Virus record (IMG/VR): IMGVR_UViG_3300020377_000012
Coordinates: 1 to 41,929 of that record
Origin: a virus
Reading direction: 5' to 3' (one strand)
Length of the DNA: 41,929 nucleotides
The notes beneath the pieces were generated by a model. That model was not told the DNA's origin and ran no database searches. It worked only from the letters and a program-made list of their open reading frames with translations. Shown piece after piece: positions 9,901 to 17,840 of this stretch; within the stretch, counting starts at the first letter, position 1, and every line of letters starts with the position of its first letter. A program made the translations under genes and the position numbers.

Positions 9901-10777
9901 AGAAGTCATTAATATTTTTTAAAACAAGACTTAATTTAGCAGTCTGACCTAAAGGTAAATCTTTTACATAGTCCTTATAAAACTCTTTAAGAAAATTATC
10001 GTCTGTATTGATACTTCCATCATCGTTAAAATCAACATCTAGTTTAGCAAGAAAATCTTGTAATACTTTAAGTGGGCCGTGTTTAGAAGAATCAGTTTCA
10101 TTAGTGAGTTCCATGAACTCAAAATACTTTTCAATAAATGTTTGAAAAAGAGCGTGGTCGTTTCTAATAAATTCTGGTAATTGTTGACCAACAAGTTTTG
10201 AAATTTTAGGTTGTGCGTATACATCTGCTTTCGCAATGATGTCAACTTCTGCTGTTAGGATTGCCCCCTGCCCACCATTGATGTGAGTAATAGTACCAAC
10301 AACAGTTAATTCTGAACCAGTACCACCAAGAGCGGTAGGTAAAAATGAAACAGTATCACCTTCTACATAATCATTACCATTTGAAACTGGTGTTATAGAA
10401 GTTACATCACCATTGCCATTGATAACAATAGTAAATGTACCAAATTGACCAACCCCACTCGTAGAAGTAGGTTCAACACCAGTATATGTTCCAGCGTCAA
10501 GTCCTGTGTTTGTAGTAGTACTAGTAACAGTTGTAGCACCACCAGATACTTTTACTGAAGGAGTTAGAACATATCCATCACCACCCTCAGTAATATTAAT
10601 CGCGGTTATATCACCAGAACCAGAAAAGTCAATCGTAGCAGTAGCTGCGGCTTGTATCGGGTTATCACCAGTAGGTGCATCTATTAAAAGGGTGACTCCC
10701 GATGTATATCCAGAACCAGCGCTGGTGATAGCGATGGTTTTGATATATTCTAGATATGATGGTATTCGATTAGTCAT
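6983..10777 (-). CDS. 7: Baseplate wedge subunit gp7
   Basis: A 1264-residue protein, longer than T4 gp7 (1032 aa). The diagnostic region is near residues 190-310: LVGQQLPEFIRNDHALFQTF, FIEKYFEFME, then GSGEAIKLLFRILYNEEVEL, a block conserved in gp7 of marine T4-like phages. The first 180 residues are GSGYT-type beta repeats like those inside gp8. A YLATNQGVTNGVGTGPN module lies near residue 490. The C-terminal 250 residues are an acidic Asp/Thr/Ser repeat array with no cysteine. In T4, gp7 starts wedge assembly and contacts gp10, gp8 and gp6. The order gp25, gp6, gp7, gp8 fits. The start overlaps the end of gp6 by 8 bases, indicating coupled translation. Confidence 0.88.
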   Translation of the reverse strand: MTNRIPSYLEYIKTIAITSAGSGYTSGVTLLIDAPTGDNPIQAAATATIDFSGSGDITAINITEGGDGYVLTPSVKVSGGATTVTSTTTNTGLDAGTYTGVEPTSTSGVGQFGTFTIVINGNGDVTSITPVSNGNDYVEGDTVSFLPTALGGTGSELTVVGTITHINGGQGAILTAEVDIIAKADVYAQPKISKLVGQQLPEFIRNDHALFQTFIEKYFEFMELTNETDSSKHGPLKVLQDFLAKLDVDFNDDGSINTDDNFLKEFYKDYVKDLPLGQTAKLSLVLKNINDFYTAKGSGEAIKLLFRILYNEEVELFNAQEFVLRPSSSKWQEDYVVKVYERKTFINADTEDFDPQNFVGQQVDLHYYESTGSVTNAFTKRASVQSVKKIAYTNPQAYELVLSGINNTFSLPGPGAGSLSNDEMLQPEVAGDIGTITGTEGGGSFNTPDPSVVDGTYSITDSDFTSYIDIDYDNSLAISKGTYVKANNKIYLATNQGVTNGVGTGPNHESGDAIDGNVKFRFIEITSATGHYSSGSSGATFTVVIAGNAVSSVTVTDNGTDYYPNEIIEIPATEFGGTGTGVKIKVASITNGKVKKVIIIDGGTGFAANPQIIVSENASDTITQEALIETRTTNGVVDQILFTNNQQGAGYNNLPDLRISTGLTLTFVSLAGEVFPDTTSGDVFSAMKGMVTRVLNTAKFNSIKDGSSTTAGGFKIGDSYVINESGGILGVYAIDYFGEDYTLTGVSNNAYVRITSLNDVGYPATFEVLAVGQGFNRQDFQIELESPTGQIALVDFNTGYNAVLGGVAGDAGGFLSDANRLFDNIVYQPFAYQIQSELQASEWKDYVKRAAHPAGFALYGDLQIKQDIDFSAGFTVETDVYMFFKYPDIEEILVDESVVKAVEIAEAGPDSIFPGDAINTFDVTTTQTESVGIQSEEGPYTFVGTSVRVFYATSDGTETGDPYFEQHSSASDDYVERFGVGDYFLNDGGPYVELGNPQKLVEMNFNSTDTGEYALDYFANDAGRYTVLIADDTERSTEFFFANDTLTSLEVQAVATDSVEMGESVLISFVFFRNPTDSFTMQDSVSVERGVGAVETLLFADAIDKFDIGVNPTDTPNADDSTAFDVTAGRADTFTSDDTLSIEPQLISTDTTLTQDTPSVEAQPRPTDSVATADSVNKFDIGVNPTDTSATADSINNFDITTGPTDTSNTADSITKLDIEIDLTGSSVDEDAAISDSGSLISQSYTVDLTYFAEDYVADTVVNF
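7107..7500 (-). repeat. Degenerate Asp/Thr repeat array in the C-terminal region of gp7
   Basis: The protein reads as imperfect repeats of about 20 residues built on FDIGVNPTDTxxxADSI, for instance KFDIGVNPTDTPNADDS, KFDIGVNPTDTSATADS and NFDITTGPTDTSNTADS. KFDIGVNPTDT occurs twice identically. The repeat is visible at DNA level because the same codons recur, so it can vary by slippage or recombination. The array is acidic and low in hydrophobics, suggesting an extended stalk; that part is inference. Confidence 0.75.
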
Positions 10778-12704
10778 CCTTTACCCTTGATATCATAGTA
10801 ACAGCAACACCTTGTTTGACATTATTGGTGGTATCTACTTGAGAATCATCAAGGGATAGGATTATGTTTCTTGCTGGCAAAGCAGTAACAGCATAACTTT
10901 GTTCTTCGGTTGCACGAACTAAATCATCTGTAGAAATATTTTTAGCACTTTCATGTGGTGTTATGTAAACCCTAACATCATTATTTCCTGCCCCACTTAT
11001 AGCATCTATTCGCAAAGATGTTATATCCAATGACCCTGTGTCATAATCGATAGTCCCTACAGTACCCCCTATAATTGTATTTGTTTCTTTTGTTTTTAAA
11101 ATAAGGTCACCTTTTGCAAGGTTAAATCGTTGACCGTTATATTGTTGTGAGGCAGTAAATGTCTCATCTGGTTTATCTGTAATATAAACTTCATCTTGAG
11201 AACCGTTTATATTTACAGTAAAATAATTTGTTCTAACAGAACTAGCTAATAGTTTGTTATTGTACTTCAATTGATATCTAGTAGGAGTTTCAAGAGTAGG
11301 CGTCAATTTTTTCATTAACCTCATCTCTATATTATTTGCCAAAATAGAATCACTTACTGAATCTAATTCTTTACTTAATTTTGAGAAGAAGAAGTTTTTC
11401 TTTAATTCGTTAACATTAGTATCAAAGTGAGATGTTACTTGGTCTAGTACTTTTGTCTTAATAGCATCTGAACTTTCCGTAGTTAGTTTCGGGTCATAAG
11501 TTACAGCAATATTGAAACCTATGAATAAAGTTTCCGCGTCAACAAATTCAGTAACCAATGATACTGGAAGTTTTGGTTTGATAACATTATTAGCAATCTC
11601 ATTTTTTTCTGTATCAGTTATAACAAATCCAGTTTGAGGTTGAAGTGATATATAAACTGTTCCATAGACAGGCGGTACATTATCTTCTCCGCCCCAGACT
11701 GTTACAGATTTAATATTTGGATTTGATTGTTTGATTGCAGTTTCGTAGTCAGTAGATGTCACAACCCTACCTTTAGCAGAATTAAATCGCGGTGCATTAA
11801 AACGAATACTGTTTATGTTTTCTAACTCGAATCCACCTGTAGCTGCTGAAACAGTTTTACCTGTAAGGTTTTCAGCTGAACCTGTAATACTTGATGGTGG
11901 AGAAAATTTCCTAGCACCATTTCCTTTTGTGGCATTTCCTAGAATGTATTCGCATATGACAATGTTTCCTACATCTAATTGTTTACCAAGAACACCGTCA
12001 CCAAAAACAACTTGGTAAAATCCATCTGTTCTTTCTTCTAAGTAAAATACAGTAGACTTAGATGTAACTCCAGTAATTTGTTCTGACAACGCGAATGGCG
12101 TAGCATTTAAGTTAGTACTAGAAGTCTGTACTCTTACTGACAAAGTAGTTGTATCAACATTATCATTGGGTAATATTACTGGGCCAGACCTATTCGTACT
12201 ATTAATAACCTCAGAAGTGGTAACTCTTGTTCCTTCCACCAAAGTTATATTAGTAAATCTAAAAGCAGCCACACCATTAATAACTGATTTGTCTACGGTG
12301 TAATCTTTATCTGGTAAAAAGTTAAAGTTTCTTCCGTTTACATTAGATGTAAATATCCTGTCTTTTGTTAAAGTAAGACTCGTTGATGTAAAAGCTGGGT
12401 CTGGTACTATTGTAAGGTCAATAACAGCCTTAGCAGAACGGGCAGACCTTGGTGTGTATCCCATTGTTTTTGCAATCGATACAACTGAATTTCTTTTGAC
12501 AGCAGAATCAATAAATGCTTCATTGGATACCATATGAGCAAGGACGGCATTGTAGTGTGTATTATATGCGAGTAAATCTATAAGTTGCGAAATACCAGAT
12601 GCTTCAAAGTCGTAGTCTGCAAACTCAGTTTGATTTTTTAAGTGTGTTTTTAGATTTGTTTTTATAGTATCGAAATCTAATTCTGTTACATTCTTGACTG
12701 CCAT
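10770..12704 (-). CDS. 6: Baseplate wedge subunit gp6
   Basis: A 644-residue protein close to T4 gp6 in length (660 aa). The N-terminus LDFDTIKTNLKTHLKNQTEF, then YDFEASGISQLIDLLAYNTH and MVSNEAFIDSAVKRNSVVSI, is the conserved gp6 signature of marine T4-like phages; the LLAYNTHYNA pattern is shared with the gpJ/gp6 baseplate family. The centre holds FYLEERTDGFYQVVFGDGVLG, and SFxTATDYExA is represented by RVVTSTDYETAIKQSNPNIK, both typical of baseplate_J proteins. In T4, gp6 dimers form the ring that joins the six wedges. The ATG follows the gp25 stop directly and its ribosome site (GAGAGG) lies inside the end of gp25. Its 3' end overlaps gp7. Confidence 0.92.
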   Translation of the reverse strand: MAVKNVTELDFDTIKTNLKTHLKNQTEFADYDFEASGISQLIDLLAYNTHYNAVLAHMVSNEAFIDSAVKRNSVVSIAKTMGYTPRSARSAKAVIDLTIVPDPAFTSTSLTLTKDRIFTSNVNGRNFNFLPDKDYTVDKSVINGVAAFRFTNITLVEGTRVTTSEVINSTNRSGPVILPNDNVDTTTLSVRVQTSSTNLNATPFALSEQITGVTSKSTVFYLEERTDGFYQVVFGDGVLGKQLDVGNIVICEYILGNATKGNGARKFSPPSSITGSAENLTGKTVSAATGGFELENINSIRFNAPRFNSAKGRVVTSTDYETAIKQSNPNIKSVTVWGGEDNVPPVYGTVYISLQPQTGFVITDTEKNEIANNVIKPKLPVSLVTEFVDAETLFIGFNIAVTYDPKLTTESSDAIKTKVLDQVTSHFDTNVNELKKNFFFSKLSKELDSVSDSILANNIEMRLMKKLTPTLETPTRYQLKYNNKLLASSVRTNYFTVNINGSQDEVYITDKPDETFTASQQYNGQRFNLAKGDLILKTKETNTIIGGTVGTIDYDTGSLDITSLRIDAISGAGNNDVRVYITPHESAKNISTDDLVRATEEQSYAVTALPARNIILSLDDSQVDTTNNVKQGVAVTMISRVKDD

Positions 12705-13100
12705 TTATCTCAACCTCTCTAAAACTATTCCGAGTTCTTGCAACTCCCTAATCCCTCTTACGAAAAAGAACACTTTACATGAAAATGAATTTTCATTTTG
12801 ATCTGGGTAAACCTCTACCTCTTCTACTACAACCCTTGGTTCAAAGTTAACAATCGCTCTTTTTATTTCTGTCGCAAGACTCGTACCAGTAGCCACATCG
12901 ACTGGTTCAAATAATAGTCCTCTTATTGGAGAACCATATTGCGGTTTAAATGGTTTTTCATAGTATTGAGTTAACAACAATGACTTCAACGATTGTTTAA
13001 CCGCTTGAACATCTACTCTCCGAGCAATATCCTTTGTATTTGGGTTTTTTGTAAAACTCAAATCAAAATCTTTATATATTGTAGTAGGTCGTTTAAGCAT
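12705..13100 (-). CDS. 25: Baseplate wedge subunit gp25
   Basis: The T4 gp25 / lysozyme-like baseplate family protein of the wedge core, conserved as far as type VI secretion TssE. I place the start at the ATG at 13100, giving 131 residues beginning MLKRPTTIYK; a longer frame from a GTG at 13124 would run through a late promoter and has no ribosome site. Visible motifs are DIARRVDVQAVKQSLKSLLL, a strong GSPIRGLLFEP and the family signature NFEPRVVVEEVEVYP (the EPR loop). It abuts gp6 with no gap. T4 gp25 joins gp6, gp7 and gp53 and triggers sheath assembly. Identity is very likely; the start is likely. Confidence 0.92.
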   Translation of the reverse strand: MLKRPTTIYKDFDLSFTKNPNTKDIARRVDVQAVKQSLKSLLLTQYYEKPFKPQYGSPIRGLLFEPVDVATGTSLATEIKRAIVNFEPRVVVEEVEVYPDQNENSFSCKVFFFVRGIRELQELGIVLERLR

Positions 13101-13105
13101 GTGAC

Positions 13106-13113
13106 TATTTATA
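13106..13113 (-). promoter_or_regulatory. T4-type late promoter TATAAATA directly before gp25
   Basis: Exact TATAAATA on the minus strand, followed by GTCAC and then the gp25 ATG. The usual start point 5-7 bases after the octamer would fall on or next to the ATG, so a transcript from here would have almost no leader. The same geometry occurs at 19649-19656. Confidence 0.6.
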
Positions 13114-13123
13114 ATACTTTGCA

Positions 13124-13750
13124 CTAGGCAAATGCGTTCTTAGTATCTTTATCTACTTTAGATTCTTTTTGTACAACTTCCAATCTTAAATTCTTGAGAA
13201 AGTCCTTTAACCTTTCTATCGTGGGTGAAACCCCTTCGTTTATTAATTCTTCAGCATCTATCTCTCCAGCATCAAGATTAAACTTGGCAGAAGTTACTTT
13301 AATCTTACCGTTTTTTGCCTTTTCAAAATTTGGCATTGCCTCACATAGACTTTCCAAATCTGAACCAAGACTATCAAAGAATCCAACTGGGTCTCTCATG
13401 ATGTTGTTTATGGTATTGTTCTTATCACCATATTTTTCTTCAATCTCTTTAGCTTTAGCAATAAACCGTTCTGTTTGTGCCGCTAATGCCACCAAATCAC
13501 CAAGTTCATCCGCGAATGGTATACCATCTCTTAATTGTTTAAGAAAGTTTTCTAGGTTACCAAATTCTTCTTGGAACAAGGCCTCAAACTCTCCTTGCAT
13601 AGCAAGAAATTTTGCTTTAAGAAAATTGATACCCAGTTCACTCGCAATCGCATCAACAGTAGTATCAACTGCTAGGTCAATTTGGTCTTGTAGTTGGTCA
13701 ATCTTATCCGCGATTTCCCCAAATGCTTTTCCTATACCTTTACAACTCAT
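13124..13750 (-). CDS. Unknown protein between gp5 and gp25, helical
   Basis: I do not recognise a function for this 208-residue protein. It is mostly charged, predicted-helix sequence: IADKIDQLQDQIDLAVDTTV near the start, then EFEALFQEEFGNLENFLKQL and TERFIAKAKEIEEKYGDKNN with heptad-like spacing, which suggests coiled coils. Cysteines are only C3 and one in LESLCEAMPN. There is no signal peptide or membrane segment. It lies between gp5 and gp25, 11 bases after gp5, a place where marine T4-like phages often carry an unannotated gene. A baseplate assembly or hub-associated role is plausible from position only. The ATG follows an AATGGAGAAATAA ribosome site. Confidence 0.7.
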   Translation of the reverse strand: MSCKGIGKAFGEIADKIDQLQDQIDLAVDTTVDAIASELGINFLKAKFLAMQGEFEALFQEEFGNLENFLKQLRDGIPFADELGDLVALAAQTERFIAKAKEIEEKYGDKNNTINNIMRDPVGFFDSLGSDLESLCEAMPNFEKAKNGKIKVTSAKFNLDAGEIDAEELINEGVSPTIERLKDFLKNLRLEVVQKESKVDKDTKNAFA

Positions 13751-13761
13751 TTATTTCTCCA

Positions 13762-15870
13762 TTAAAGCGGTGGTGTCGTTTGATATGTACCAGAAGAAGA
13801 CCCGCCAGGTACAGGTGTGTTATGAGTATGAGTCTGAAGTACGGTGCTACCACCAGTAACCAATCCAGTAACAGTAAGAGTACCAGTAATTCCAGTTGCA
13901 CCAGTAATGGATGTTGCACCCACTATGCTTGTTACACCAGTAATATTTGTAATCGCAGTAATATCAACTATCGGAGTAACCGTCAAGAGTGAAGCATTCG
14001 TCATTATCGTACTTGATGTTCCAATAGGTATGGCACTTGGTGTTCCAAATGTTGTTGGAAGAGCAGCACCAGTAGTATCAATAATAGTACCAGCACCAGC
14101 AATCGCGTTATTAATAAATCCAGCACCTGTTACGAAATTATTAATAGCACCAACCCCTGTAATGTTATTCTCAATTACACCAGCACCAATCAAGGTATTT
14201 TGAATACCACCAACTCCACTAGGATTCACAACATAAGTCCTTTTGTTTCCGATAATTTGAGCTGGGAAGGGAACCGAAACTGGGCCAACTCTCTCTACAT
14301 AGTCAACTCTCGCGGTTGTGTTAATTCTATCAGAAACTATGGAAACAACACCACCAAGAGGCGAGCCAGGTACTTTCGGTAAATCAGTCGGAGCAGCTGC
14401 AATGTCAACTTTCTGAATTGCCTCTAATTTGATTGAACCACCTTGAACAAGTGCATCTGGAGATGGAGCTGCCCCAGCCGAAGCAGCTTCTAAAGCTGCA
14501 GTTGGGTCAAGCCCTGTTCTAAGCGCGGTAGTAAACCCTATGTCACCTTTGACAATGTGTTTAAAATCATTACCACCCATTATTTTATGTTTACCTTGAA
14601 CTGTTTCGTTCATTTCTCCCAAAACACGCAAACGATAATTACCTATTTTCTTTTGGTCTTTATCAGACTGTCCTACTTGACAATTGAAGTTACCAGCAGT
14701 CATTAATAGATATGAACTTTGAGTATCAACTAACTCATGTCCTTGTATCTTGTTTAACCTATTACCCATTACAGTATTGTATGAGTGACCACTTATATGT
14801 TCGTATTTGTTTCCCTTGACATTAATATTGTAATCGCCCTCTACCATAAGGTTGAAGTCGCCTCTAACATACATGTATCTGCTTTTTAAATCAATGACAT
14901 AATCTTCACCAACAATTTTTTCTACTTTGGTTCCGTCTGGTTGAATTTCTCTAAATGTTCCAGCAGTATGATATTCGTGTATTCTTTCCGCGTCTGGTGT
15001 GTCATCAACCTCAAAGACATGTCCACTCTCTGTTTCCCTTACATGGTTGTATGGGTACTGAGATTTAGAAATTTCAGAACCTTGTGGGTGGGGTTCCTCC
15101 CAGAAAGTTGGTTCGTATAGGCCTGGAAATACTGGAATGTCTTCACCACCATTATCATGTTCGTATGGTAGTTCTGTATTATTCCACCCAGATATTTTAG
15201 TTGCAAATCCTCGTGGCACACCATCGTCTTTAGCTCCTATTCTCGTTTCTCTTTTTCCCTTTAACGAATAGTGATTTTCTGACATATCACCCCTAGCAAG
15301 TCTAGAGGATGATGCTTCTCCCAGAACATTCTTACCTACATCAACTTCATCAACACCTTCTGCGAGACCAGTAAGTTTATTGCCTTCCGCGTCTAATATG
15401 CCACCAAGTCCATCACTAACCATTCCTTTGACTTTATCTGCAAGACTCTCGTCTTCTGATATCTTTAATTCTTTTCTGCGTGGGAATTTTCCATTTGGGT
15501 CATAGAATCCTCTTTCTGCCAATGACTCTGGTGATTCTGGTGTATCTTTATCGTCTATCGTGGGTACATTATCTTCTACACCAAAAGAACCCATGATAAC
15601 TGGTATTTGACCATCTTCACCATCAACAAAGAATCCGATTACAGTTGAACCCTCTACCAATCCAGTAGGTGATGAACCAACACCAGATATCGCTGCTGAG
15701 GTAACTGGTTGCATAGGAATAGACCAAGGCAAAGACTCTGTAGGTAATATATTCTTATCAAGTGTGTGATAACCTATTATACGAACACGATATCTACCAA
15801 ACTGTTCTGGGTCATTTCTGTCTTCTACGACACCCTGCCACCAAGCAAAATTGGGGTATCTATTCATCAT
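13762..15870 (-). CDS. 5: Baseplate central spike/hub gp5, without a lysozyme domain
   Basis: A 702-residue spike protein. Residues 1-120 form the gp5/VgrG-type OB fold: WWQGVVEDRNDPEQFGRYRV, then LPWSIPMQPVTSAAISGVG and GFFVDGEDGQIPVIMGSFG. A beta-helix follows near residues 310-420 (MVEGDYNINVKGNKYEHISG and similar). Then come short tandem repeats such as GVGAINNFVTGAGFINNAI and TGVTSIVGATSITGATGI. The tip carries HTHN about 25 residues from the end, the HxH form that binds iron in some spike tips. I find no T4-like lysozyme domain between the OB fold and the helix. The start codon overlaps the stop of the gp27-like gene (ATGATGA), and GGAG lies 8 bases upstream. Confidence 0.9.
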   Translation of the reverse strand: MMNRYPNFAWWQGVVEDRNDPEQFGRYRVRIIGYHTLDKNILPTESLPWSIPMQPVTSAAISGVGSSPTGLVEGSTVIGFFVDGEDGQIPVIMGSFGVEDNVPTIDDKDTPESPESLAERGFYDPNGKFPRRKELKISEDESLADKVKGMVSDGLGGILDAEGNKLTGLAEGVDEVDVGKNVLGEASSSRLARGDMSENHYSLKGKRETRIGAKDDGVPRGFATKISGWNNTELPYEHDNGGEDIPVFPGLYEPTFWEEPHPQGSEISKSQYPYNHVRETESGHVFEVDDTPDAERIHEYHTAGTFREIQPDGTKVEKIVGEDYVIDLKSRYMYVRGDFNLMVEGDYNINVKGNKYEHISGHSYNTVMGNRLNKIQGHELVDTQSSYLLMTAGNFNCQVGQSDKDQKKIGNYRLRVLGEMNETVQGKHKIMGGNDFKHIVKGDIGFTTALRTGLDPTAALEAASAGAAPSPDALVQGGSIKLEAIQKVDIAAAPTDLPKVPGSPLGGVVSIVSDRINTTARVDYVERVGPVSVPFPAQIIGNKRTYVVNPSGVGGIQNTLIGAGVIENNITGVGAINNFVTGAGFINNAIAGAGTIIDTTGAALPTTFGTPSAIPIGTSSTIMTNASLLTVTPIVDITAITNITGVTSIVGATSITGATGITGTLTVTGLVTGGSTVLQTHTHNTPVPGGSSSGTYQTTPPL

Positions 15871-17321
15871 GATATATCTCCTACACTATCTCTTACTACT
15901 TCTAACTTCATTTGATGACTATTAGTTGCAACTGATATGTGATGTCTAATAGATGTAACACTATAGATTCCAGATATTCTTTCATCAAACAAATCTTCTG
16001 GTTTGGGGTCACTACCTTTTTCAGAAGTGTTTGGAAAGTTTAGATATACTAACATACCCAAGTCAAGGTCTGTTCGGCCTGGAACCTCAAAATCAATTTG
16101 TAATCTTTGCAATTCTGCTAATGCCGTATCTCTATAAGCGGTATCTAATAAAAATCTCCAATCATATCCAAAACTTTGGTCAGTCCACATTTGCGAGGAA
16201 CCTATTTGCACATTTAATGCAGACCTCGGATTTGTCAATGGCACTTCTCTTATTGGACTATTATTTTCTATATGAAAAAAGTCATTGTATCCTGCCCCTA
16301 TTGTCCTTTTATTTTGTTTTACTCTTGTTGGTTGGAGTGGTGTATAATCAAACTCCATGTGATAAGGAATTCTGGTAGTCATATCAAACCCTATTGTCAT
16401 GTTTCCTTGATACCCAGAAAGTTGGTCATCTAAGTCATTTGTAAAATGGGGAATATTTAATCCAGACATTGTATTTTGTTTCTTTGATAAGAAAGGACTA
16501 AGATAACTATAACCACCTCTTTCTCTTCTTTTTTCAGACAATTGAAATGCATCACTACCTGTGGGAATATAAAAGAATTCATCATATATTGCATTTTGTT
16601 CTTTATAAAACGCAGCCATTTTAGAAAGACTAACTGCATAAGTTCCCTTATCAGATTGAAAATACCTAACATTGGGCATCAACTCTTTACCACCAGCTGC
16701 AGTTGGAGCGCATTTATTTGAAAGAAAGTTAAGACACTTATATGGAGTCCAATAATTAGAGATGAAACATATATTTTCTTTTTTAAATCCTTGACTTCCA
16801 CCAACATCCATGAAGTTGAGGTCGGGCCCATCTCGCGTGCCACCCTTGTTACTAATTACTTTTGGTTCTTTTAAAAACCTAGTGTAAATATCTGTAAATA
16901 TTTCTTTTGGTGAACCAGTAAACCTTTCGTTAATAACAACCGTATTGTTTTTATATCCCTCTGGTGTTATACACCGTAATATATAAAATTGTTCCCTATC
17001 ATCTTTGAATTGTCTTTCAGAAATAGAATGAACAACAAATGATTGTTCTATACATTGCGATGGATTTGTATCATTTAAATGTCTAGATACAAATTTTACT
17101 GTAATAATCTCTCCACCCATGATAGGCAGATTACCTAATAAATTTCTACTATCACCTATGGACATCTCCATCGTAAAATAGTTAGTAAATATACTTTCTT
17201 TAATAACAACATCACCAACATAATTTCTTATGTCAATAGTCTGACTTCCCGATTCTGGGGATGTTAAAAGGTCTATAGCATCTATACTTATAGAACCTGC
17301 TGTTGGGACTGAACTATCCAT
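15867..17321 (-). CDS. 27: Baseplate hub protein, gp27-like
   Basis: A 484-residue protein directly upstream of gp5 and translationally coupled to it. The N-terminal part (DVVIKESIFTNYFTMEMSIG, then IMGGEIITVKFVSRH) and the C-terminal part (GRTDLDLGMLVYLNFPNTSE, then ISGIYSVTSIRHHISVATNS) have the layout of the gp27/gpD tail-hub domain family, which forms the trimeric ring that holds the gp5 spike. T4 gp27 is 391 aa. The middle contains an unexplained region around VSLSKMAAFYKEQNAIYDEF. Overall similarity to T4 gp27 is too low to see by eye, so the name rests on domain pattern plus its place next to gp5. The ribosome site is AAGGAAG. Confidence 0.72.
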   Translation of the reverse strand: MDSSVPTAGSISIDAIDLLTSPESGSQTIDIRNYVGDVVIKESIFTNYFTMEMSIGDSRNLLGNLPIMGGEIITVKFVSRHLNDTNPSQCIEQSFVVHSISERQFKDDREQFYILRCITPEGYKNNTVVINERFTGSPKEIFTDIYTRFLKEPKVISNKGGTRDGPDLNFMDVGGSQGFKKENICFISNYWTPYKCLNFLSNKCAPTAAGGKELMPNVRYFQSDKGTYAVSLSKMAAFYKEQNAIYDEFFYIPTGSDAFQLSEKRRERGGYSYLSPFLSKKQNTMSGLNIPHFTNDLDDQLSGYQGNMTIGFDMTTRIPYHMEFDYTPLQPTRVKQNKRTIGAGYNDFFHIENNSPIREVPLTNPRSALNVQIGSSQMWTDQSFGYDWRFLLDTAYRDTALAELQRLQIDFEVPGRTDLDLGMLVYLNFPNTSEKGSDPKPEDLFDERISGIYSVTSIRHHISVATNSHQMKLEVVRDSVGDIS

Positions 17322-17327
17322 GATGTA

Positions 17328-17840
17328 TTATCTTCCTTTTATCAATCGTTTAAATTGTCCTGCTATTTCTGCAATGAATTCTACTCTTGGTACTTTAATT
17401 CTTCTTTTTTCTTCATTAACTTTTTCTTCATGTTCAATATTACTTACTGCTTTAATAGCACCAGTATTAAACTTAGTTTGGTCAAAGTCAACTCTAATAT
17501 TTTCATTTGTACTATCGACATAATGATGTACTTTTTGTAAGTTAAGTTCACCATACCTTTGTTTTGCAAAGTTGTTTAAATCAATATTAGATTTAGGCCA
17601 ATCATGGTATGGGTCTATAACTTGATTACAAAGTAATATGACCCAGTAATAGTCTACAGTATCATATAAGTCATAAGAAAGATGTTCTGGTCTTTGTCCA
17701 TCTTGAACATCATACTCATCCATATAGGTGAGATTATCAAAAATATCTTTTGTTCCCACACGGCGAAACAGGTCTGGAATGTTAACAAGAGTTCCATCTA
17801 TTACATACGCGGTTCTAGGAAATTGTCTAAAAAATGCCAT
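17328..17840 (-). CDS. 53: Baseplate wedge subunit gp53
   Basis: A 170-residue protein of the T4 gp53 family (T4: 196 aa). Characteristic residues are the aromatic core YDTVDYYWVILLCNQVIDPY followed by HDWP, and the C-terminal basic segment RRIKVPRVEFIAEIAGQFKR. In T4, gp53 clamps gp6, gp7 and gp25 in the wedge and permits wedge association into the baseplate. It overlaps the gp48 stop by one base and precedes the gp27-like gene by six. Like most genes here it has no signal peptide. The assignment is secure from sequence and neighbours. Confidence 0.88.
   Translation of the reverse strand: MAFFRQFPRTAYVIDGTLVNIPDLFRRVGTKDIFDNLTYMDEYDVQDGQRPEHLSYDLYDTVDYYWVILLCNQVIDPYHDWPKSNIDLNNFAKQRYGELNLQKVHHYVDSTNENIRVDFDQTKFNTGAIKAVSNIEHEEKVNEEKRRIKVPRVEFIAEIAGQFKRLIKGR

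Noticed and set aside
13101-13124. GTG start for gp25 at 13124
   Set aside because: It lies upstream of and through a late promoter, has no ribosome site, and the inner ATG at 13100 begins the conserved protein.
13194-13859. Plus-strand 221-codon frame opposite the unknown gene and gp5
   Set aside because: Antisense to two well-supported genes, crosses their junction, has no ribosome site.
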